From: an uncultured Oscillospiraceae bacterium
Lineage (GTDB): Bacteria > Bacillota > Clostridia > Oscillospirales > Oscillospiraceae
DNA: 11,385 nt
NCBI GenBank assembly: GCA_934646175.1
Contig: CAKUEI010000057.1
Location: 1-11,385, forward strand
Direction of reading: 5' to 3'
The notes under the pieces were generated by a model. It was not told the DNA's origin and searched no databases. It saw nothing but the letters and a program-made list of their open reading frames with translations. The translations under genes and the position numbers were made by a program. This document shows positions 5,979 to 11,385 of this stretch, piece by piece. Position 1 is the first letter of the stretch, and each line of letters opens with the position of its first letter.

Positions 5979-7210
5979 ATTTCGTGCAGTCGTTCCGCCT
6001 TGCCATCAAATCCCTGCGCACCAGCAAAATGCGTGCCTTCCTCACCATGCTGGGCATTATCATCGGCGTGGCCGCCGTCATTGTGATTACCAGTCTGGGC
6101 AACGGTATGCAGGAGATGATGAACGAGCAGTTTGAAAAGCTGGGTGCGAACATCATTCAGGTGCAGCTGATGGACCCAGGGACCGGCTCCCGCACGGTGA
6201 CGCCGGATGACATGTTTGCCCTGGTGGAGAAATATCCCCAGTACCTCTCCGGCGTGACCCCATACCTTCAGGCGCAAAGCACCGTGCGGCAGGGGAACGC
6301 AGAGTTCAAGCGCACCTCGGTCTACGGCGTGGGCGAATCCTTTATCAATGCTGAGCGGGGGACGCTGATGACCGGCGCCTCCATGGGAAAGGGCCGGTTT
6401 CTTCAATACATTGACGTATCGCGCAGCCAGAACGTCTGCGTGATCGGGGCCTATCTGGAGGAGTACGCCTTCCGGGGCGATGCGCTAGGGAAGGAGCTCT
6501 CCGTCGGGGGCGTGCCCTTTACGGTGGTGGGCGTCCTGAAGCAGGACAGCGACCTGAGCGAGGGCAGTAGCGACGATTCGGTGTACATTCCCTACACCAT
6601 GGCCCAGCGGCTGAACGGAACGGGCAGCGTCAGCGCCTATATGTTCACCAGCACCAGCAAGGATACGGCTTCTGTGGGCAAGGGACTGGTGGAAAACCGC
6701 CTTTATAAGACCTATCAGTCCACGGATTATTATTTCGTCATCACCTCGGCGGAGATGATGGACTCCATGAACATGATGATGAACGTCATGATGATCGTGC
6801 TGGTGGCCATTGCGGCCATTTCCCTGCTGGTGGGCGGCATCGGCATTATGAACATCATGCTGGTGTCCGTCACCGAGCGCACCCGTGAGATCGGCATCCG
6901 CAAATCCCTGGGGGCGAAGCGGCGGGACATCCGAGGGCAGTTCATCATCGAAGCGGGCACCACCTCGGCCATCGGCGGCGTGATCGGCATTCTGTTCGGC
7001 GTGGGCCTTGCGACCGCTGCGGGGCAGATCATCGGCAGCATGATGGTGTCCATGTTCAACAGCAGCAGCGCCAGCTTCCACGCAGCGCCCACGGTGCAGT
7101 CCATCGCCATTGCCTTCGGCGTTTCGGTGGGGATCGGCATTCTGTTCGGCTATCTGCCTGCCAACAAGGCGGCACGGCTGAACCCCATCGACGCTTTGCG
7201 ATATGATTAA
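5975..7210 (+). CDS. MacB/FtsX-type ABC transporter permease
   Basis: The membrane subunit of the exporter, 411 residues with the four-helix MacB layout. A first membrane segment at 21-41 (AFLTMLGIIIGVAAVIVI) is followed by a large extracellular MacB core domain (about 43-265). Three more membrane segments follow at about 271-297, 331-353 and 374-394. The cytoplasmic stretch SVTERTREIGIRKSLGAKRRDI (298-319) is the highly conserved FtsX-family coupling region, and PANKAARLNPIDALRYD is the standard C-terminus. ATGA at 5975-5978 overlaps the ATPase stop. The extracellular domain would contact the adaptor. Methionines are unusually dense just before the second membrane segment (MMDSMNMMMNVMM, 261-273). 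Confidence 0.95.
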   Translation: MNFVQSFRLAIKSLRTSKMRAFLTMLGIIIGVAAVIVITSLGNGMQEMMNEQFEKLGANIIQVQLMDPGTGSRTVTPDDMFALVEKYPQYLSGVTPYLQAQSTVRQGNAEFKRTSVYGVGESFINAERGTLMTGASMGKGRFLQYIDVSRSQNVCVIGAYLEEYAFRGDALGKELSVGGVPFTVVGVLKQDSDLSEGSSDDSVYIPYTMAQRLNGTGSVSAYMFTSTSKDTASVGKGLVENRLYKTYQSTDYYFVITSAEMMDSMNMMMNVMMIVLVAIAAISLLVGGIGIMNIMLVSVTERTREIGIRKSLGAKRRDIRGQFIIEAGTTSAIGGVIGILFGVGLATAAGQIIGSMMVSMFNSSSASFHAAPTVQSIAIAFGVSVGIGILFGYLPANKAARLNPIDALRYD

Positions 7211-7225
7211 AAGGAGACACGCAAG

Positions 7226-9100
7226 ATGAAAAAGAAAGTTTGCAGTTTTATCCTGACGTGCGCCCTGCTGCTCTGCCTGCTGCCGGCGGGGGCCATGGCG
7301 GCCTCCTCCGTTTCCGCGGATGAGGCGGCGCAGGTGCTCGCGGCACTCGATATCATGGTGGGCGACCAGAACGGGAACCTGAACCTTTCCAGCAGTGTCA
7401 CCCGGGCGGAGTTTGCCAAGATGGCGGTGATGGCATCTCCGCTGGCGGACGGCGTGGGGGACAGCACCCAGGTCTCCCCCTATCCGGATGTGACGTACCG
7501 CCACTGGGCGGCACCTTATGTGGAGGCGGCGGTGAATGGCGGCTACCTCAACGGTTATACGGACGGCACCTTCCGCCCGTCCAACCAGATCACCCTGGCG
7601 GAAGGGGTCACCATTGCCCTGCGCCTGCTGGGCTATCAGGACAGTGACATGACGGGGGCCTATCCCGCCGGGCAGATGAGCATGGCCCGCAATCTAAGGC
7701 TGATGAACGGCCTGACAGCGTCGCAGGCCAAGACCACCCTGACTCGGAAGGACGCCCTGTACCTCTTTTACAATCTTCTGACGGCGAAAACCAAAACGGG
7801 GCAGTCCTATCTGGTGACGCTGGGGCACAGCCTCACCGCCTCCGGCGAGATCGACCGGGTGGCTCTGATCAATGAGGCCATGGAAGGCCCCGTGCTGGCT
7901 TCCGGCAGCTGGAAAAGCAAGCTGGGCTTTGACGCGGGTACGGCGAAGGTCTACCGCGGCGGGGCAAAGGCTTCTCTTGCCGACATTGCGGAAAACGATG
8001 TTGTTTACTGGTCGAAGTCCCTGCGCACCGTCTGGGCGTTCCATGACAAGGTGACCGGCGTTTATCAAAGCGCGTCCCCCTCGGCCTCTGACCCCAGCGC
8101 CGTGGTGGTGGCGGGAAACAGCTATGTCATTGAGACGGCATCGGCGGCTTATGACCTTTCTGATTTGGGCAGCTTCCGCGTAGGGGATACGGTGACCCTG
8201 TTGCTGGGCCGCAGCGGCGGCGTGGTGGCAGTGCTGTCCCCCGCAAGTGCGGGCAGCGAGACGGTGTACGGCGTGGTGACCGCTCTGGGCAGCGCCACCT
8301 ACACGGATCAGAACGGCAGCCGCTACAACGCGGAGACCGTGACCATGGTGGGAACGGACGGGAAAAGCCGCAGCTACCCCGCCACCACTAAGGACTTCCG
8401 CGTGGGCGATCCGGTGAAGGCGGAAACTGTGGGCGCCTCCGTAAAGGTAACAGCGGCAGGCTCCGCCAGCCTTTCCGGGACCGTGACTGCATCGGCGGAT
8501 GCCATCGGTGGGCAGAAGCTGGCCTCCGGCTGCCGCATTCTGGAGACCTACGGCACGGAAAACGTGCGACAGGTGTACCCCTCCCGCATAGCCGGGGTGC
8601 GCCTGACAGCGGACAGCGTCCGCTTTTACACGAAAAATGAAAAGGGTGAGATCACTGACCTTATTTTGAAGGACGTGACCGGGGACGGGCACAGCTACGG
8701 TGTTCTGACCTCCGTGCAGGAGAGCAGCTTCGGCATGAACCTGATGGGGGTCTATCAGTACGACTTAAACGGCGTGAAGGGGGCGTTCCAGTCCTCCGAC
8801 CGGCTGTTTAACGTGAAGGAAGGCCCCTTCGGCATGGCGGTATCCGGCACAGGCATGAGCACCAGCGTGGACCGTGCCTATAACCTGACAGCGGTGGAGT
8901 TGACCGCGGCGGATACGGATGCCTGCACCGGGAAGGACGGCGTGCGCTACCGCTGCGGCGATCAGGTGACGGTGTACGAAAAGCGGGACGGTAGCTATTA
9001 CGCCAGCACCTTGAGCCGGGTGAGCGGGAAAAAGCTGACCGGCTATTTCGATAAGAGCGAAAGCGAAGGCGGCCGCATCCGCGTGATCGTGGCGCAGTGA
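7226..9100 (+). CDS. Secreted S-layer-homology (SLH) domain protein
   Basis: A 624-residue cell-surface protein. A signal peptide (MKKK, hydrophobic 8-20, AMA/A cleavage near 25) is followed by three SLH modules at about 32-70, 86-137 and 142-184. The second is the clearest (FRPSNQITLAEGVTIALRLLGY). SLH triplets usually bind pyruvylated wall polysaccharide and hold proteins on the cell surface. The rest (about 190-624) is rich in Ser, Thr, Val and Gly and looks like a string of beta domains. I recognise no enzyme motif there, so its function is unknown. AAGGAG at 7211-7216 begins directly after the permease stop and lies 9 bases before the ATG. With a terminator only after this gene, it belongs to the tetR operon and is probably made together with the exporter. 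Confidence 0.92.
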   Translation: MKKKVCSFILTCALLLCLLPAGAMAASSVSADEAAQVLAALDIMVGDQNGNLNLSSSVTRAEFAKMAVMASPLADGVGDSTQVSPYPDVTYRHWAAPYVEAAVNGGYLNGYTDGTFRPSNQITLAEGVTIALRLLGYQDSDMTGAYPAGQMSMARNLRLMNGLTASQAKTTLTRKDALYLFYNLLTAKTKTGQSYLVTLGHSLTASGEIDRVALINEAMEGPVLASGSWKSKLGFDAGTAKVYRGGAKASLADIAENDVVYWSKSLRTVWAFHDKVTGVYQSASPSASDPSAVVVAGNSYVIETASAAYDLSDLGSFRVGDTVTLLLGRSGGVVAVLSPASAGSETVYGVVTALGSATYTDQNGSRYNAETVTMVGTDGKSRSYPATTKDFRVGDPVKAETVGASVKVTAAGSASLSGTVTASADAIGGQKLASGCRILETYGTENVRQVYPSRIAGVRLTADSVRFYTKNEKGEITDLILKDVTGDGHSYGVLTSVQESSFGMNLMGVYQYDLNGVKGAFQSSDRLFNVKEGPFGMAVSGTGMSTSVDRAYNLTAVELTAADTDACTGKDGVRYRCGDQVTVYEKRDGSYYASTLSRVSGKKLTGYFDKSESEGGRIRVIVAQ

Positions 9101-9105
9101 GAAAC

Positions 9106-9140
9106 AACACCCGGAAAGGCAGAGCCTTTCCGGGTGTTTT
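9106..9140 (+). terminator. Terminator of the tetR-export-SLH operon
   Basis: A perfect 15-bp stem (9106-9120 with 9124-9138) has a 3-base AGA loop and runs into TTTT (9137-9140). It begins 5 bases after the SLH gene's TGA. It is a textbook rho-independent terminator. Confidence 0.9.
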
Positions 9141-9143
9141 CTA

Positions 9144-9172
9144 TGGACAGCCCGGCGCGGGTTTGGTATGCT
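9144..9172 (+). promoter_or_regulatory. Sigma-A promoter of the short-chain dehydrogenase gene
   Basis: TGGACA (9144-9149), a 17-base spacer, then TATGCT (9167-9172), with TG at 9164-9165 giving an extended -10. It sits immediately after the preceding terminator, so the next gene is a separate unit. The match is good but not perfect. Confidence 0.6.
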
Positions 9173-9210
9173 GAGAAAAAGGACAAACTATGGAGGAGGA
9201 GCGTGAAAAC

Positions 9211-9981
9211 ATGAAACGGATCGCAATCGTGACCGGGGCGTCCTCCGGCATGGGCCGGGCATTCGCCCAGCGCCTTTGTGAAATCGAGCCGCCGGAGGAG
9301 ATCTGGCTCGTCGCCCGGCGGGAGGAGCGGATGAAAACGCTGGCATCGGAGTTGCCGGTGTCCGCCCGGATCTTTGCCCTGGACCTGACGGACCCGGGGA
9401 GCATCAAGGTGCTGAAGACTGCCTTGGAGGAGGAACAGCCCGATGTGCGGGCGCTGGTGAACGCAGCAGGGTTCGGCAAATTCGGCACCTGGAAGGACAT
9501 GACGCAGCAGGAGACCGACGACATGATCGCCCTGAACTGCCGGGCGGCGGTGGACCTGACGGTGACGGCGCTGCCATATATGGGAAAGGGAGCGCGGCTT
9601 TTAGAGATCTGCTCCTGTGCGGGATTTCAGCCCCTGCAGGGCCTGAACGTCTATGCCTCCACCAAGGCGTTCCTTTTGAGCTTTACCCGGGCGCTTCGCT
9701 GGGAAACGGCGGGGAAGGGTGTAAAGATCACGGCGGTGTGCCCCGGCTGGGTGAAGACCGAATTCATGAAGGTGGCGCGGGACACAAAAAACGGCGGCAC
9801 AGTTCGGCATTTCCCGCTGGCGCTGAAGCCGGAGACCGTGGCCAAATGGGCCCTGCGGGAGAACGGCTGGAACTTTGCCGTGGCCACTTGCGCCGCACAC
9901 ACCTTCGTTCAGCGCATCGCGGCCAAGATTCTTCCCAATTGCGCGCTGATGGCGTGCTGGGAAGGAATACGGCGCATTTAA
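9211..9981 (+). CDS. Short-chain dehydrogenase/reductase (SDR), classical type
   Basis: An NAD(P)-dependent oxidoreductase, 256 residues from the ATG at 9211. The Rossmann motif TGASSGMG (8-15), NAAG (84-87), the catalytic asparagine N109 in ALNC, serine S135 and the pair Y148/K152 in YASTK are all present, so it should be active. PGWVKTEF (178-185) is also typical. R36 and R37, after the second strand (VARREER), suggest a preference for NADP(H). An in-frame ATG at 9190 would add seven residues (MEEEREN), but it lies upstream of and runs into GGAGGAGG (9192-9199). That element is placed properly for 9211, where the protein opens directly with MKRIAIVTG. The substrate-binding C-terminus (200-256) is not diagnostic, and no neighbour hints at a pathway. 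Confidence 0.9.
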   Translation: MKRIAIVTGASSGMGRAFAQRLCEIEPPEEIWLVARREERMKTLASELPVSARIFALDLTDPGSIKVLKTALEEEQPDVRALVNAAGFGKFGTWKDMTQQETDDMIALNCRAAVDLTVTALPYMGKGARLLEICSCAGFQPLQGLNVYASTKAFLLSFTRALRWETAGKGVKITAVCPGWVKTEFMKVARDTKNGGTVRHFPLALKPETVAKWALRENGWNFAVATCAAHTFVQRIAAKILPNCALMACWEGIRRI

Positions 9982-9985
9982 GTAC

Positions 9986-10021
9986 AAAAAGGCCCTGCAG
10001 CGGCTGCTGCAGGGCCTTTTT
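9986..10021. terminator. Bidirectional terminator between convergent genes
   Basis: A 16-bp stem (9986-10001 with 10006-10021) has a GGCT loop, five A on the left and five T on the right. It is symmetrical for both strands. It lies 4 bases after the dehydrogenase stop and 9 bases beyond the stop of the minus-strand membrane protein, so it serves both. Confidence 0.9.
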
Positions 10022-10030
10022 ATTTGACTA

Positions 10031-10735
10031 TCATACCTTGGCGGTGTGTTCTTCAGAAGCGGGGAGCTCCTCCTCCACCTTGCCGGAGGCAAGCAGCCGG
10101 TCCAGCCATGTGCCGTGGCGGTTGAACACCCGGACGATGCTGCCCACCAGAATGGCGGCGGCCAGCGTACCCTCCCGCACACCCACCAGCCGGTGCAGGC
10201 CGACAAGGGAGACGACGACGGCAATCACGACGAGAGAAACGTCCACCGCGACCTTCATTTTGCCGAATTCCTTCCCGGTGACCTGAGCGAGAGCGGAAGC
10301 AAGCCCTTCAGCGGCCAGAACGATCAGATTGGCCTTTACCTCAAGGAAAACGCCGAAGGCCACCAGCACGCAGCTGAGCAGGCAGAAGACCCACTGCATC
10401 CCATAGCCGTGGATGGGGATATGGCTGACGATGACCATGGCAAAGTCGATGAACCAGCCCAGTACAAAGGCGATCAGCACCTGGGCCAGTTGGATGGGCT
10501 TATAGTTTTTCCGCAGCAGAATGATCTGCAGGGCGATCAGGCAGAGGTGCAGAATGACCGTCAGATTGCCCACGGTCAGGGGCAGCAGCTGGCTTGCCAC
10601 ATAAGGAAGGCACGAGACCGGGGAAGTGCCCAGATTGGCCTGGGTGGAAACGGCCACGCCGAAGGCGATGAACAGAAGCCCGAGGATCAGCGTCAGGCAA
10701 CGCTTGCTGAAGGCGGCGATGCGAGGTCCCGTCAT
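10031..10735 (-). CDS. YczE-like (YitT/DUF6198-type) multi-pass membrane protein
   Basis: An integral membrane protein of 234 residues with about five hydrophobic segments: near 12-31, 50-73, 83-104, 115-141 and 162-190. The opening pattern, LGLLFIAFGVAVSTQANLGTSPVSCLPYVAS, then LTVGNLTVILHLCLIALQII, is typical of the YczE/YyaS/YitT-like group of Firmicute membrane proteins, whose biochemical role is unknown. The C-terminal ~35 residues are charged and probably cytoplasmic. The start was set at the ATG (10733-10735), preceded by GGAGAG with suitable spacing. A GTG 15 bases upstream (10748-10750) overlaps that Shine-Dalgarno and is less likely. The family call is by recall of its conserved motifs and is moderately sure. 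Confidence 0.8.
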   Translation of the reverse strand: MTGPRIAAFSKRCLTLILGLLFIAFGVAVSTQANLGTSPVSCLPYVASQLLPLTVGNLTVILHLCLIALQIILLRKNYKPIQLAQVLIAFVLGWFIDFAMVIVSHIPIHGYGMQWVFCLLSCVLVAFGVFLEVKANLIVLAAEGLASALAQVTGKEFGKMKVAVDVSLVVIAVVVSLVGLHRLVGVREGTLAAAILVGSIVRVFNRHGTWLDRLLASGKVEEELPASEEHTAKV

Positions 10736-10769
10736 AATTACTCTCTCCACTTCTCATTTCAAATCTATT

Positions 10770-10797
10770 ATTCTTATTTTCTCATAAAAAGTGACAA
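10770..10797 (-). promoter_or_regulatory. Possible promoter of the YczE-like gene in an AT-rich leader
   Basis: On the minus strand TTGTCA (10792-10797, 5 of 6 to the -35) is followed after 16 bases by AAGAAT (4 of 6), or after 19 bases by AATAAT. The stretch 10751-10800 is clearly more AT-rich than the genes around it. Some promoter must lie between the psuG terminator and 10735. The exact boxes are uncertain. Confidence 0.35.
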
Positions 10798-10807
10798 AAG
10801 TAAAGGG

Positions 10808-10819
10808 AACAAGCTTGTT
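10808..10819. repeat. Perfect 12-bp palindrome, possible operator
   Basis: AACAAGCTTGTT is a perfect inverted repeat without a spacer. It lies about 10 bases upstream of the candidate -35 of the YczE-like gene and 14 bases from the psuG terminator. It is not followed by a T-run and is too short for a terminator, so a protein-binding site is possible. One such palindrome can also arise by chance. Confidence 0.35.
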
Positions 10820-10827
10820 TGAAAACG

Positions 10828-10866
10828 AGAAAAACCCGTCGGATTTCCGAAGAAACCAGACGGGTT
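10828..10866 (-). terminator. Terminator of psuG with UUCG tetraloop
   Basis: Read on the minus strand, AACCCGTCTGGTTTC pairs with GAAATCCGACGGGTT around a TTCG loop. The 15-bp stem (10833-10866) has one G-T pair and one mismatch, and is followed by TTTT then CTCG. It starts 15 bases after the psuG stop. The stable UUCG loop and GC-rich base make it a convincing intrinsic terminator, separating psuG from the membrane-protein gene downstream. Confidence 0.85.
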
Positions 10867-10881
10867 GCACAGGAGAAGGGA

Positions 10882-11385
10882 TCAGCCCAGCTTGCACAGC
10901 TCGGCCGCAGTCTTGGCGGCCAGCTTTGCGTTGTTGTACACCAGCTGGATATTGGAATTCAGAGAGTCGCCGCCGGTGATGTCCTTGATCTTGGCCAGCA
11001 GGAAGGGAGTGGTCTCCTTGCCGTGGATGCCCTTTTCCGCGGCCTCCTTCACGGCCTCGTCAATGGCCTTGTTGATGACCTCGTGGTCCATGGAGTACTC
11101 CTCGGGGATGGGGTTGGTGACCAGCATGCCGCCGCCCAGGCCCATGTCCTGTTTGACAAAGAAAGCCTTGGCCAGCTCTTCCGGCGTGTCGATGCGGTAG
11201 TCCACGCTAAAGCCGGACTTGCGGGTGTAGAAGGCGGGCAGCTCTTCGGTGCCGTAACCAATGACGGGCACGCCGTGAGTCTCCAGATACTCCAGCGTCA
11301 GGCCCAGGTCCAGAATGGACTTGGCACCGGCGCAGACCACCATGACGGGGGTGTGGGCCAGCTCCTCCAGGTCGGCGGAGATGTC
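10882..11385 (-). CDS. psuG: Pseudouridine-5'-phosphate glycosidase, C-terminal half (5' partial)
   Basis: PsuG reversibly splits pseudouridine 5'-phosphate into uracil and ribose 5-phosphate, the second step of pseudouridine breakdown after the kinase PsuK. The 167 residues present align end to end with residues 145-312 of E. coli PsuG (YeiN) as I recall it: DISADLEEL, VVCAGAKSILDLGLTLEYLETHGVP, TNPIPEEYSM, GKETTPFLLAKI and TGGDSLNSNIQLVYNNA. The fragment contains the equivalents of catalytic D149 (second Asp of DISAD) and of K166 (in CAGAK), the lysine that forms the covalent sugar adduct. The start and the first ~145 residues lie beyond the right edge. The stop is TGA (10882-10884). Whether psuK is adjacent cannot be seen. 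Confidence 0.95.
   Translation of the reverse strand, partial: DISADLEELAHTPVMVVCAGAKSILDLGLTLEYLETHGVPVIGYGTEELPAFYTRKSGFSVDYRIDTPEELAKAFFVKQDMGLGGGMLVTNPIPEEYSMDHEVINKAIDEAVKEAAEKGIHGKETTPFLLAKIKDITGGDSLNSNIQLVYNNAKLAAKTAAELCKLG

Noticed and set aside
6485..7504. Minus-strand open frame of 339 codons opposite the permease and SLH genes
   Set aside because: Very His-rich low-complexity translation, which is the antisense of ATG/ATC-rich membrane codons. It spans the boundary between two real genes and shows no start signals.
7694..8692. Minus-strand open frame of 332 codons opposite the SLH gene
   Set aside because: No recognisable domain or ribosome binding site. The plus-strand protein has a signal peptide and SLH modules.
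10046..10822. Plus-strand open frame of 258 codons opposite the YczE-like gene
   Set aside because: Its translation is Asp/Gln/His-rich without hydrophobic core or motifs, it would start inside the other gene's tail, and the minus frame has clear membrane segments and a Shine-Dalgarno.

Overview
The window looks like chromosomal DNA from a GC-rich, spore-forming Firmicute of the class Clostridia, probably a gut Oscillospiraceae (Ruminococcaceae) type. This is inferred from the mix of genes: a SpoVT fragment, a SpoIIQ-like forespore peptidase, an S-layer-homology (SLH) protein, a Gram-positive MacAB-like exporter and clear AGGAGG-type ribosome binding sites. No database search was possible, so the genus is a guess.

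Left end (1 to about 1515): the outward-reading end of an integrated mobile element. It carries a large serine recombinase whose catalytic N-terminus lies off the left edge. The reading frame does not stop at the element boundary. It runs on, in frame, into the last ~150 codons of the sporulation regulator gene spoVT (about 1512-1967). The element therefore appears to have integrated inside spoVT, separating the DNA-binding AbrB half (not in the window) from the GAF half, much as skin elements interrupt sigK. This is the most interesting thing in the window. Everything to the right appears to be ordinary chromosome.

Middle (about 2000-3000): two tandem terminator hairpins separate spoVT from a minus-strand membrane-anchored M23 peptidase of SpoIIQ type, which has a possible sigma-F promoter. 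A 228-bp divergent intergenic region follows, holding a near-consensus sigma-A promoter for the next operon.

Operon 2964-9140 (+): TetR repressor, MacA-like adaptor with a duplicated lipoyl/hairpin unit, MacB-type ATPase, MacB/FtsX-type permease, and a secreted SLH protein. The genes are tightly spaced or overlapping and end at a 15-bp-stem terminator. The likely logic is a TetR-controlled export system with a co-made cell-surface protein.

Right end: a monocistronic short-chain dehydrogenase (+) with its own promoter faces a YczE-like membrane protein (-), and the two share a bidirectional terminator. The C-terminal half of pseudouridine-5'-phosphate glycosidase (psuG, -) runs off the right edge, with its own UUCG-loop terminator. 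No stretch longer than 300 bases lacks a gene. I saw no tRNA, rRNA or CRISPR.
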